DNA from: DATARN01 sp963851105
GTDB taxonomy: Bacteria; Actinomycetota; Acidimicrobiia; Acidimicrobiales; Palsa-688
Assembly (NCBI GenBank): GCA_963851105.1
Contig: CAWKNP010000007.1
Coordinates: 186,001-250,000, forward strand
Length of the DNA stretch: 64,000 nt
Direction of reading: 5' to 3'
This document shows positions 8,961 through 16,644 of the stretch, piece by piece. How positions within the stretch are numbered: position 1 is the first letter of the stretch; every line of letters begins with the position of its first letter. A model generated the notes under the pieces. The model was not told the DNA's origin and made no database searches. It was given only the letters and a program-made list of their open reading frames with translations. A program made the position numbers and the translations under genes.

Positions 8961-9668
8961 ATGGACCCGGCGTCAGCGGTACCCGATGAGCAACTCAGCC
9001 CCAGTTCCCTGGCGTACCTATTTGCGAGCCGGTTCGTCGTAGCGGCAAAACCCGGATCGGTCGGTATGAGGTCCTTCGCTACCGGCGTGACGGTCAATAC
9101 AGAGGTTTTAGCCGTGCATCTCCCGGTCATCGCACTGTGGTGGCTGCATAATTCAGGGAATATCTCGCTGCGCCCGTACGAGGGGAGGCGGTCACAGGCG
9201 CTTCGCTGGGTGATGAACGGAGGCGGCTCAAACTTGCGGGCGGTTCTGCTCCGTCCAGAACCGTACGGCGGGCTGGAAGGGCGTGTCCTCGGTTATCTGG
9301 GACGTACAAAGAAGAGGTCCGATTCCGGCGAGGACGTCTACAGTATGTTGACAAGCCTGCTGCCGGAAAGTAAGCACCCATACGAGGCGGTAATCGAGGT
9401 TGTGCTCAAAGAGGTCACGGATAAAGGATATGTGACACGGGTGTCCCGTGACCCAGGAGTTGGTGGGAGCCTCGTTCGCAGGCCGAAATGGGTCTACGAG
9501 TCGAATCCGGAGCGATACGCGCCCCTAGCCGCGAGGGTCGACGAGTTGGCCAGTGAATGGAAGACCTTTGGCAACGAACTCTACAAATCCCTCCGCGAGT
9601 CCAGTAAACGGGCAATCGACAGCAATAAGAAGGACGATCTCATGGACAAGTTGATCGACCAGGTCTAG
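8961..9668 (+). CDS. Hypothetical protein, no recognised family
   Basis: A 235-residue protein preceded by a strong ribosome-binding site (TTGGAGGAAGC). I do not recognise the family. Residues 40-95 contain a mildly hydrophobic stretch (EVLAVHLPVIALWWL). The middle (EAVIEVVLKEVTDKGYVTRV) looks like a winged-helix or small alpha/beta element. The C-terminus (ESSKRAIDSNKKDDLMDKL) is a charged helix. No signal peptide is seen. Its codons are less GC-rich at third positions than its neighbours', suggesting recent acquisition. Confidence 0.65.
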   Translation: MDPASAVPDEQLSPSSLAYLFASRFVVAAKPGSVGMRSFATGVTVNTEVLAVHLPVIALWWLHNSGNISLRPYEGRRSQALRWVMNGGGSNLRAVLLRPEPYGGLEGRVLGYLGRTKKRSDSGEDVYSMLTSLLPESKHPYEAVIEVVLKEVTDKGYVTRVSRDPGVGGSLVRRPKWVYESNPERYAPLAARVDELASEWKTFGNELYKSLRESSKRAIDSNKKDDLMDKLIDQV

Positions 9669-9703
9669 CTTGAAGCATATAAGAAATCCACTTCGTCGGA
9701 CGG

Positions 9704-10333
9704 TCACGCAATCATGGGCCTGCCTCCTGAAGCGTCCCCTCCCGGTAGCCCGGCAAGGGCGGCAATAAGCGATCGACCGCACCCTCCCTCGGTCAAGGCG
9801 TGTTGATCGTGGCTGAGGTGAGCGCCAGTGGGCGCCAGGCGCGCGTAGCCCACGGCGGTGAAGACAGCGCCTAATGGGTAGAGCCACCACCGGGAAGTAA
9901 GGATGAATGCGGCGAATCCGGCCAAGCTTGCGGCTTCAGAAAATGCGATCCGTAGAAAGAAGCGTTCCCGGTAGGTCGTGGCGAGTCGCAGATCGTCCGA
10001 GCAGTCGAGGCGCCTGTCGAACAGTTGGCGAGCGGCGAGCCCGGCTACGCCGATGACGGTGACTCCAATAGCAATCGGAAATGCCGAGAGCGTGCCGCCC
10101 CGGAAGTGCGCCACGTTCACCAGGACCGCGATAACCGCGCCGATGAGGACAAGGGCGTTGGTGAAGGCAGTGAACAGAACTCGCAAAAGCGTGAGGCCAT
10201 GGGTAGGATGATTCAGCTGGTACTTCCGGAACAGGACGAAACCGACACCTGGTATCAGGAGCCAGACCATGGGACGTAGGACGGGGCCCCACCCCGGATC
10301 GCCGCCGTTCTCAAGTCCAGACCCGTGGGGCAC
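9704..10333 (-). CDS. Multi-pass membrane protein, unknown function
   Basis: A 209-residue protein (GTG start) with four or five hydrophobic segments: around residues 21-38, 46-70, 83-100, 128-146 and 150-166 (WWLYPLGAVFTAVGYARL). It ends in a soluble tail. Similar short membrane proteins occur in many actinobacteria without known role. It is convergent with the orphan gene at 8961. No partner gene is obvious. Confidence 0.7.
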   Translation of the reverse strand: MPHGSGLENGGDPGWGPVLRPMVWLLIPGVGFVLFRKYQLNHPTHGLTLLRVLFTAFTNALVLIGAVIAVLVNVAHFRGGTLSAFPIAIGVTVIGVAGLAARQLFDRRLDCSDDLRLATTYRERFFLRIAFSEAASLAGFAAFILTSRWWLYPLGAVFTAVGYARLAPTGAHLSHDQHALTEGGCGRSLIAALAGLPGGDASGGRPMIA

Positions 10334-10519
10334 AGCCTCACCCTAGCCCTCGGGGTTTCCGAGAATCGTTCAAACTCAACCGACCCGGGGTCGGTACTGA
10401 CCGGAGCAGTACATCGCGCCGTTCCGTGCCGAAATGGACGGGTCGGGGTTATTGCCAGACCCCATTCCTAGATCTCACGATCGGTCAGCGAGCGTTCTCA
10501 TCATTTCGGTGAGCGTCCA

Positions 10520-10933
10520 CTATTTGTCCAACCTTCGGCTGAGAACCGACACCTCGTCATCGCCATAGCCCAGCCGCTGATAGAACCCGAGCACATTGGT
10601 ATTCGAGTGCCGAATCATCACCTGGATCTTTCCGATACCACGATTTCGGACCCATTCCTCGCATGCCTCCATCAACCGCCGGCCGACTCCCTGCTGCTGG
10701 TGACCCGGCGCGACCGCCAAGTAGTACACCCAGCCCCGGTGGCCGTCATGGCCGACCATGGCGGTACCCAACAACTCGTTTCGCTCGGTGCATGCGAGAA
10801 CGGTGGATGCCGTCCCCCTCATGGCTCGGCGGAGGTCCTCAGCTGGGTCATTCCACGGCCGGGCGATGCCGGTGATGTGCCAAAGGGATACCGCCTCCTT
10901 CTCCATACCGTCCGGAAGCACTTCGATCATCAT
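10520..10933 (-). CDS. GNAT-family N-acetyltransferase
   Basis: A 137-residue acetyltransferase close to the YpeA type. The acetyl-CoA binding motif is YYLAVAPGHQQQGVGRRLME (Q/RxxGxG/A, about residues 70-89), followed by IQVMIRHSNTNVLGFYQRLG (motif B). The substrate is unknown; relatives acetylate small amines or protein N-termini. It is a single gene with no obvious partners. Confidence 0.9.
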   Translation of the reverse strand: MMIEVLPDGMEKEAVSLWHITGIARPWNDPAEDLRRAMRGTASTVLACTERNELLGTAMVGHDGHRGWVYYLAVAPGHQQQGVGRRLMEACEEWVRNRGIGKIQVMIRHSNTNVLGFYQRLGYGDDEVSVLSRRLDK

Positions 10934-11152
10934 CGGCGGATCGTAACGCCCGGGCGGTTAATGAGCGTTGCGCCCCCAGCTCTACCTCACCTCTCGGCGC
11001 TCGCCCGCGGTCGCTATTCGGGCGGGCGATACGCAGCGCGACGCGTGTGCCGAACCCGAGCGCAGCGATGGTGCTGGACTCGGAAGGTCGTGATCCCGTT
11101 CGACACTGCGACATGCGAGGATGCGGTAGCGCTCGGAACGGGGAGAGTCTTA

Positions 11153-11442
11153 GTGCTCGCTCATGATTTTGCCGGCCACGGGTCCGACGTAGTGCTGCTG
11201 CACGCGGCGATCAGTGATCGCCGATTGTGGGATTGCCAATGGCCGTGGTTGACGGACAGGCACCGGACGCTGCGCTGCGACCTGCCCGGCTACGGTCAGT
11301 CGCCTGTGCCGTCTGGGCCGTATCGCAGCCGGACACGGCTCACGTGCCGTACTACGAGCGTCCCGACCTGTTCGACCCGGTGCTTCGGGATGTGTTGAGT
11401 CACTTCGAGCAACTGGCACCCGTCCGACCGGCGCATGGCTGA
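11153..11442 (+). pseudogene. Alpha/beta hydrolase remnant with internal deletion
   Basis: A GTG at 11153, 5 bases after GGGGAGAG, opens a frame reading MLAHDFAGHGSDVVLLHAAI and LTDRHRTLRCDLPGYGQSPV, the N-terminal third of an alpha/beta hydrolase. Directly afterwards, in another frame, comes DTAHVPYYERPDLFDPVLRD, the family's C-terminal segment around the catalytic His. The central nucleophile-elbow and cap region is missing. This looks like a large internal deletion that joined the two ends, so the product cannot be active. Confidence 0.75.
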
Positions 11443-11737
11443 GCCGGGAAAGACGGCTCGCCAGGTCCGGCGCCTGCGGTCCTGGAGTCCCGGGCTGAGG
11501 ACTCCGAGGCGAACGATTACCCCGCGCTCCACTGGTGCCGTTTCACGGGTGATCACTCGAAAAGAGGGAAGCGGGAATCGATGACCTCTCCCGATCACTC
11601 GACCAGGGAGCCAGATCTTTGTGCTTCGCGCTGCCGCCGGCTGAGCGGGGTGCGCGACGTAGGGGACCAAGAGCCTTTTTCCGAGATATCCCGTCGCCGG
11701 CCGATGAGTCGGCGGCCCCAGCTGAGTCGGATCCGGC

Positions 11738-12328
11738 ATGGCCAAGGTGCTGACTCACATGTGCATGTCATTGGACGGCTTCGTCGCCCAGCCCGACGAC
11801 AACCCGGCGGAATTGTTCGACTGGTACTGGAACGGCGACGTCGTGGTGCCGAGCGCGCAGGAGAGCATGAGCTTCTCGCTCGACGCCGCTAGCGCCGTCA
11901 TGCTTCGAGAGCTCACGTCAGGCTGCGGCGCGCTCGTCGTCGGGCGGCGGCTGTTCGACCAGACCGACGGCTGGGGCGACAACCACCCCGCCGGGGCGCC
12001 TGTGGTCGTCGTAACTCACCGGCCACCGCCCGACGACGCCGCCGAGCGGTTCCCGCGGACGACGTTCACCGGCAGTGTCGAGCAGGGAATCGCGACGGCG
12101 AAGGAGATCGCCGGTGACAAGTTCGTCACGATCGCCAGCGCCGACATCATCCAGCAGGCCCTGAACCTCAACCTGGTCGACGAGCTGTGCATCAGCCAGG
12201 TGCCGGTCCTGTTCGGCACCGGCATCCGCTACTTCGGTGAACTCGTCGGCAACCACGTCATGCTGGACGACCCCGTTGTGATCCAAGGCACCCGGGCGCT
12301 CCACCTCCGCTACCCGGTCCGGCGCTGA
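11738..12328 (+). CDS. Dihydrofolate reductase-family protein
   Basis: A 196-residue RibD C-terminal-type protein: MAKVLTHMCMSLDGFVAQPD at the N-terminus, GALVVGRRLFDQTDGWGD (about residue 65), and a C-terminal PVLFGTGIRYFGELVG. It resembles the family members often found near ECF sigma factors and YciI proteins. It is a separate paralogue of the gene at 1115, with a clearer substrate-binding loop. The preceding 290 bases hold no gene. A hairpin just after its stop should end the transcript. Confidence 0.88.
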   Translation: MAKVLTHMCMSLDGFVAQPDDNPAELFDWYWNGDVVVPSAQESMSFSLDAASAVMLRELTSGCGALVVGRRLFDQTDGWGDNHPAGAPVVVVTHRPPPDDAAERFPRTTFTGSVEQGIATAKEIAGDKFVTIASADIIQQALNLNLVDELCISQVPVLFGTGIRYFGELVGNHVMLDDPVVIQGTRALHLRYPVRR

Positions 12329-12329
12329 C

Positions 12330-12350
12330 ATGCCTCGGCCGCTGAGGCAT
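12330..12350 (+). terminator. Hairpin after reductase-like gene
   Basis: ATGCCTC / GAGGCAT form a perfect 7-base stem with a 7-base loop, starting 2 bases after the stop codon. There is no T-run, so termination efficiency is uncertain. Confidence 0.5.
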
Positions 12351-12612
12351 CGCCACGACAGGTGATCCAGCCGGTGGCCCTTAGCGCATCGGCGACGAAA
12401 GGTGCGGCGTCCCAGAGCCGGGCGATCTGTCGTCGACCGACACGACCTTGAAGGTGGTGCACGTCAGACGGTTCCAAGATGGGTGGTCGCTCTGACTTTT
12501 CCTCGGAGCTTTCGTGGCGAGTTCTCGGCGAGGATGTCGAGAATTCGGGGCCTGCTCCGTCCCAGGGGTGCATCCCGCCGGCAGGGCCCGGCGTCACACA
12601 AAGGAGAACACC

Positions 12613-13020
12613 ATGGCCAAATACCTGTTGCTGAAGCACTATCGAGGCGCGCCGGCACCGGCGAACGGTGTCCCGATGGACCAGTGGAGGCCCGAAGAGG
12701 TCGAGGCGCACATCCGCTACATGAACGACTTCGCATCGCAGCTCGAGCGCAGCGGCGAGTTCATCGACGGACAGGCGCTGTCCCCCGACGGCATGTGGGT
12801 CCGCTACGACGGCGAGGGGCGGCCGCCGGTGACCGACGGGCCATTCGCGGAAACGAAGGACTTGATCGCGGGATGGATGGTGATCGACGTCGACAGCTAC
12901 GAGCGAGCGATCGAAGTCGCCGGTGAGCTGTCGGCAGCGCCGGGAGCCGGCGGCGAACCGATCCACGAATGGCTGGAAGTCCGACCGTTCCTCACCGCGC
13001 CGGCCAACTTCTGCCACTGA
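12613..13020 (+). CDS. YciI (DGPF-type) family protein
   Basis: A 135-residue protein with the diagnostic DGPF motif in PVTDGPFAETKDLIAGWMVI (about residues 76-95). It has a good ribosome-binding site (AAGGAGAACACC) before the ATG. YciI-like proteins of the DGPF type are conserved partners of ECF42 sigma factors, and one begins 2 bases after this stop. Their biochemical role is unknown; they may bind a small ligand and influence the sigma factor. The ATG at 12613 was chosen over an upstream start because of the ribosome-binding site and because MAKYLLLKHY is the standard N-terminus. Confidence 0.9.
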   Translation: MAKYLLLKHYRGAPAPANGVPMDQWRPEEVEAHIRYMNDFASQLERSGEFIDGQALSPDGMWVRYDGEGRPPVTDGPFAETKDLIAGWMVIDVDSYERAIEVAGELSAAPGAGGEPIHEWLEVRPFLTAPANFCH

Positions 13021-13021
13021 C

Positions 13022-14173
13022 GTGGACGACGTCGAGCTCCGCGAGCTCGTCCCACGCGCCTTGAGCGTCCTCGTCCGTCGCGGAGCAGACTTCGCGACAG
13101 CCGAGGACGCGGTGCAAGAGGCGCTCATCCGGGCGGTCTCCTCGTGGGGGGATGAGTTGCCCGCCGACCCCACGGGGTGGCTCATCACGGTCGCGTGGAG
13201 AGCCTTCCTCGACATGACACGGTCAGAGGAGGCGCGCCGGGACCGGGAGGTCCGATTCGACACCGAGCCACCAGCTGGTGCGATCCCGAGCGCCGACGAC
13301 ACCCTGCGGCTCTACTTCCTGTGCGCGCACCCCGATCTGACGTCGTCGTCGGCCGTGGCGTTGACCCTTCGAGCCGTGGCTGGCCTCACCACACGCCAGA
13401 TCGCGCAGGCCTACCTCGTGCCCGAAGCCACCATGGCGCAGCGCATCAGCCGTGCCAAACGCACCGTCAGTCGCGCCGGTGTCGATCGCCCCGGCGACGT
13501 GCGGACGGTGATGCGCGTGCTCTACCTCGTCTTCAACGAGGGCTACTCCGGCGACGTCGACCTCGCGGCCGAAGCGATCCGACTGACCCGGCAGCTGGCC
13601 GCCTTGGTCGACGTCGCCGAGGTCCAGGGGTTGCTCGCCCTGATGCTCCTCCACCATGCCCGCCGCCGCAGCCGCACCCGAGCGGATGGAAGCATCGTGA
13701 CGCTGGCCGATCAGGACCGTAGCCAGTGGGACACCGGGCTCATCGCCGAGGGGATCGGCATCGCACAGGCTGCGCTGGGGCACGATCAGCTCGGCGAATA
13801 CCAGGCGCAAGCGGCTATCGCCGCGCTCCATGCCGACGCGGCGCGCGTCGAGGAGACCGACTGGGTCCAGATCGTGGAGTGGTACGACGAGCTCCTTCGC
13901 TTCGCCGACACGCCCAACGTCCGGCTCAACCGTGCTGTCGCCGTCGGCGAGGCCGACGGTGCGCCGGCGGGACTGGCGGCTCTGGCCGAGGTCGATGAAT
14001 CTGTCCCTCGGCGCGAAGCGGTCGCCGCGTACCTCCACGAGAAGAATGGCGATCTCGAGCTCGCGGCCCGCCTGTATGCCGACGCAGCTCGCAACGCACC
14101 CAACCTGGCGGAACGCGACCATCAGATGCGTCAGGCGGCGCGACTCAACCAGCACCTACAGCACCACAGTTGA
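13022..14173 (+). CDS. ECF42-type RNA polymerase sigma factor
   Basis: A 383-residue sigma factor starting at a GTG 2 bases after the yciI stop. Region 2 contains ADFATAEDAVQEALIRAV and DPTGWLITVAWRAFLDM. Region 4 contains LTLRAVAGLTTRQIAQAYLV and EATMAQRISRAKRTV. A long helical C-terminal extension (from about residue 185, with VLYLVFNEGYSGD and TPNVRLNRAVAVGEADG) resembles the tetratricopeptide-like domain that defines ECF42. These factors lack a classic anti-sigma factor, and the C-terminal domain is needed for activity. With the YciI gene upstream, this is a standard ECF42 module. Confidence 0.92.
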   Translation: MDDVELRELVPRALSVLVRRGADFATAEDAVQEALIRAVSSWGDELPADPTGWLITVAWRAFLDMTRSEEARRDREVRFDTEPPAGAIPSADDTLRLYFLCAHPDLTSSSAVALTLRAVAGLTTRQIAQAYLVPEATMAQRISRAKRTVSRAGVDRPGDVRTVMRVLYLVFNEGYSGDVDLAAEAIRLTRQLAALVDVAEVQGLLALMLLHHARRRSRTRADGSIVTLADQDRSQWDTGLIAEGIGIAQAALGHDQLGEYQAQAAIAALHADAARVEETDWVQIVEWYDELLRFADTPNVRLNRAVAVGEADGAPAGLAALAEVDESVPRREAVAAYLHEKNGDLELAARLYADAARNAPNLAERDHQMRQAARLNQHLQHHS

Positions 14174-14195
14174 ACAGTCGCCGGTGGTCGCTTCG

Positions 14196-14492
14196 CTACC
14201 CGCCGGCCATGGCGCCGAGGATCACGAAGACCTCCTTGCCGGCCGAGACGGAGGCCGGCAGCGGCTCGTCGGCCGGCTGGTGGGACAGGTCCTGCTCGCA
14301 GGCGAAGAACCTGACCCATGGCCGGCGCCTTTTCGTCTGCTGATCCCGGATTGTCCCCCGCAGCACCGGATAGCGCGCCTCGAGGGCGTCGATGACCGAC
14401 GACGAGGTGACGGGCGTCGGGACATCGAGATCCACCGCACCTTCGACGCCGGCCAAAGCCTTCAGGTGGGCGGGGAGCGCCACGCGGATCAT
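14196..14492 (-). CDS. MoaD/ThiS-like small protein
   Basis: A 98-residue protein starting MIRVALPAHLKALAGVEGAV with a ubiquitin-like fold pattern (PVTSSSVIDALEARYPVL). It ends ...VILGAMAGG, with the terminal Gly-Gly typical of MoaD/ThiS sulfur-carrier proteins. The start is 4 bases after the stop of the beta-propeller gene, showing an operon. Its partner is probably linked to sulfur transfer or to protein modification, but no MoeB/ThiF-like activating enzyme is in the window. Confidence 0.8.
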   Translation of the reverse strand: MIRVALPAHLKALAGVEGAVDLDVPTPVTSSSVIDALEARYPVLRGTIRDQQTKRRRPWVRFFACEQDLSHQPADEPLPASVSAGKEVFVILGAMAGG

Positions 14493-14496
14493 CGGG

Positions 14497-15612
14497 TCAT
14501 GGCAGGGTCTGCACCTCGACCGAAACCACCGCCGGCAAGTCACGCACGATCGCCGTCCAGTGGTCACCCGCGTCGCTCGACGCGTACACCTGGCCCCCGG
14601 TCGTACCGAAGTAGATGCCACAGGCGTCGAGATCGTCGACGGTCATTGCGTCGCGCAACACGTTGACGTAGCAGTCCTTCTGTGGCAGGCCCGCCGTCAG
14701 CGGCTCCCACTCGTTGCCGCCGGACCGGCTCCGGTAGACCCGCAACCGGCCGTCGGGCGGGTAGTGCTCCCCATCGCTCTTGATGGGCACGACATAGATG
14801 GTGTCCGGCTCATGGGCGTGAATGGCGATCGGAAAACCAAAGTCGCTCGGCAGGTTGCCGCTGATCTCCCGCCACGAGTCCCCGGAGTCGTCGCTGCGCA
14901 TGACGTCCCAGTGCTTCTGCATGAACAGGACATGGGGGCGAGCGGGGTGCATGGCGATGTGATGAACGCAGTGGCCAACCTCTGCGTCTTCGTCGGGGAT
15001 GCCTTCAGAATGCAGCCCCCGGTTGATCGGCTGCCATTTCTCGCCCCCATCGTCGCTGCGGAACGCGCCGGCCGCGGAGATGGCCACGTAGATCCGCCCC
15101 GGATCCTTCGGGTCCTGGATGATGGTGTGCAGGCACATCCCTCCGGCCCCCGGTTGCCAGGCGGCGCCCGAACCGTGGTTGCGGAGCCCAGCGAGCTCGT
15201 GCCACTCGTGCCCGCCGTCGACCGAGCGGAACAAGGCGGCGTCTTCGACCCCGGCGTAGACCGTGTCGGGGTCGGTCAGGGACGGCTCGAGATGCCAGAC
15301 CCGGGCGAACTCCCAGGGGTGGGGCGTCCCGTCGTACCACTGGTGCGTACCCGGCACACCCTCGTAGAGGAACTGGTTGCCGACGGCATCCCAGGTCGTG
15401 CCCCCGTCATTCGACCGCTGGATGAGCTGGCCGAACCAGCCGGTGCTCTGGGAGGCATAGATGCGGTCGGGATCGGCAGGGGAACCCTTCAGGTGATAGA
15501 TCTCCCAGCCGCCGAAGAACGGGCCGGCGACGCTCCAGGTGTCGCGGGCGCCGTCCGACCGCAGGATGAAGGCGCCTTTACGAGTACCGACCAGCACCCG
15601 CACCTGGCTCAC
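14497..15612 (-). CDS. BNR-repeat beta-propeller (sialidase-like fold) protein
   Basis: A 371-residue protein made of repeated propeller blades with Asp-box-like motifs: RSNDGGTTWDAVG, RSVDGGHEWHELAG, RSDDGGEKWQPI, RSDDSGDSWREISG and SSDAGDHWTAI. There is no evident signal peptide from the GTG start at 15612 (VSQVRVLVGTRKGAFILRSD), so it is probably cytoplasmic. Annotations as exo-alpha-sialidase reflect the fold only; catalytic sialidase residues were not found. It is paired with the MoaD-like gene, an arrangement seen in other actinobacteria. The start could lie upstream (up to 15744), but conservation begins at 15612. Confidence 0.8.
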   Translation of the reverse strand: MSQVRVLVGTRKGAFILRSDGARDTWSVAGPFFGGWEIYHLKGSPADPDRIYASQSTGWFGQLIQRSNDGGTTWDAVGNQFLYEGVPGTHQWYDGTPHPWEFARVWHLEPSLTDPDTVYAGVEDAALFRSVDGGHEWHELAGLRNHGSGAAWQPGAGGMCLHTIIQDPKDPGRIYVAISAAGAFRSDDGGEKWQPINRGLHSEGIPDEDAEVGHCVHHIAMHPARPHVLFMQKHWDVMRSDDSGDSWREISGNLPSDFGFPIAIHAHEPDTIYVVPIKSDGEHYPPDGRLRVYRSRSGGNEWEPLTAGLPQKDCYVNVLRDAMTVDDLDACGIYFGTTGGQVYASSDAGDHWTAIVRDLPAVVSVEVQTLP

Positions 15613-15762
15613 GTCACGACTCCACGACGCTTCCCAACCACTGCCGGTTCCGTGTCGATCGTGCTCATGCCATGGTCCCCTTCCTGTTTCGTGGCCGCGG
15701 ACAGCGACCCTGACGTTATGACGCCGGTGTGACGGCCGACTCATCGCGTCTCGACCGCCAGA

Positions 15763-15792
15763 CTTGTGAAAAAGTTCACAAGCGGGTATGGT
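15763..15792 (+). promoter_or_regulatory. Rex-like operator overlapping a promoter
   Basis: CTTGTGAA (15763-15770) and TTCACAAG (15775-15782) form a perfect palindrome with a 4-base spacer. The core TGTGAA-N4-TTCACA matches the consensus of the NADH-sensing repressor Rex from actinobacteria, except for one spacer position. TTGTGA (15764-15769) and TATGGT (15787-15792) are exactly 17 bases apart, giving a forward-strand promoter whose -35 box sits inside the operator. The downstream transcript would run into the AT-rich stretch and the 73-codon ORF. The match was judged by eye. Confidence 0.6.
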
Positions 15793-15882
15793 GGTAGCAG
15801 CGGTCAGGGGCTCTGCCGCACTCCGCGCCCTCCGCCGTTTCCTGGCCTCGCTGAATGAAGCACTCCGAGCGCCGACTCATCT

Positions 15883-15898
15883 GCATCAAAAAAGATGC
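15883..15898. repeat. Short hairpin GCATC-A6-GATGC
   Basis: A 5-base stem with a six-A loop, followed by a T-rich stretch, about 90 bases after the Rex-like promoter. It could be an attenuator or an early terminator. It overlaps the possible start of a 33-codon ORF (15895-15996) with no ribosome-binding site. Confidence 0.35.
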
Positions 15899-16054
15899 TC
15901 TTTTGTGCTTCTTCTTTAGCGTCGCTTGCCCACGTCAAGGTGGCAGAAATAGTGAATATTGTGCAGTTTTTAATTGTAGCGGCGATTCTGCTGTAGAGTG
16001 CAAAGTGCGCCGAGGTACTTACCAAAGGTGCTCGAAGGTACAAGGAGATATTTG

Positions 16055-16276
16055 ATGGTAAAAGACCAGGGCTTGAATCGCGATCCTGAGGGCACGAATC
16101 GTTCGTTTGGATACCACTCCAGCATGAACATGGCTCCTGGGGGCGCCATTGCGGTATGGGGCGATGTCACCCCGGGCAGCAAGCGCATCACCGGTGACAC
16201 CGAGAGTGCTAGGGCTCAGCGTGATTCGATCGCCCGCCAGTACACCGCGACCCCCGCTATTACCGCCGTCGCGTAG
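16055..16276 (+). CDS. Orphan 73-residue protein with strong ribosome-binding site
   Basis: AAGGAGATATTTG precedes an ATG by the ideal distance. The 73-residue product begins MVKDQGLNRDPEGTNRSFGY, has a central Gly-rich part (APGGAIAVWGDVTPGSK) and ends with ITGDTESARAQRDSIARQYT plus a short hydrophobic tail. There is no signal peptide, membrane span or Cys. I do not recognise the family. It lies in a stretch more AT-rich than both flanks and ends just before a hairpin, so it behaves like a separate transcription unit. A precursor peptide or a small regulatory protein are possible but unsupported. Confidence 0.55.
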   Translation: MVKDQGLNRDPEGTNRSFGYHSSMNMAPGGAIAVWGDVTPGSKRITGDTESARAQRDSIARQYTATPAITAVA

Positions 16277-16285
16277 TTCACACCG

Positions 16286-16305
16286 CTGGAGATTTTCGCC
16301 TCCAG
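16286..16305 (+). terminator. Hairpin after the 73-residue ORF
   Basis: CTGGAG / CTCCAG with an 8-base loop, followed by AGTTGCCTTGTTTGGTTT. The weakly T-rich tail makes this a fair terminator candidate, 9 bases after the stop codon. Confidence 0.5.
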
Positions 16306-16644
16306 AGTTGCCTTGTTTGGTTTCACTGGTGACAGACTGGCGGCGACTAAGCGACCTTGCACAACGGAATCCTGCCATATTTGCCGCCCGGCTTTAGCCG
16401 GTGCGGCATCTGGCGCTTTAGTGCTTTTCAGCCATTTGTAATAAGGACCGACCACGGGGCCACCCTGTTGTGTGAACATCCGCGTTGGGCGCAACCGGGG
16501 GAGGCCGGCTTCTGATCTCCTCGTCGCTCCTGCGATCTGCCTACCGGCGGGAGATCCCCGGCTACCAGCCCCTGCGTGGACATGACGGACTACCGCTGCG
16601 CCTGATGCGGTAGTCGCGGCAACGGCAATGGCTAGGGTCAAGCC
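16306..16644. other. Intergenic stretch with two strong inverted repeats
   Basis: No gene was found. GCCGCCCGGCT / AGCCGGTGCGGC (16383-16407) is a GC-rich stem with one bulge and a 2-base loop. GACTACCGC / GCGGTAGTC (16588-16615) is a perfect 9-base inverted repeat about 30 bases upstream of the next gene, and could be an operator for that winged-helix gene. Confidence 0.5.

Noticed and set aside
11551..11602. Two copies of GATCACTCGA 42 bases apart
   Set aside because: Short direct repeat without further symmetry or element-like sequence between the copies.
12310..13302. Reverse frame of 330 codons opposite the YciI and sigma factor genes
   Set aside because: It is antisense to two coupled genes with clear families and is Ser/Arg-rich.
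15895..15996. 33-codon ORF with hydrophobic C-terminus
   Set aside because: No ribosome-binding site and a hairpin over its start; kept only as part of the Rex-site finding.
16041..16057. AAGGAGATATTTGATG resembles an engineered expression leader
   Set aside because: Only the common Shine-Dalgarno core matches; flanking sequence shows no vector, so it is a natural ribosome-binding site.
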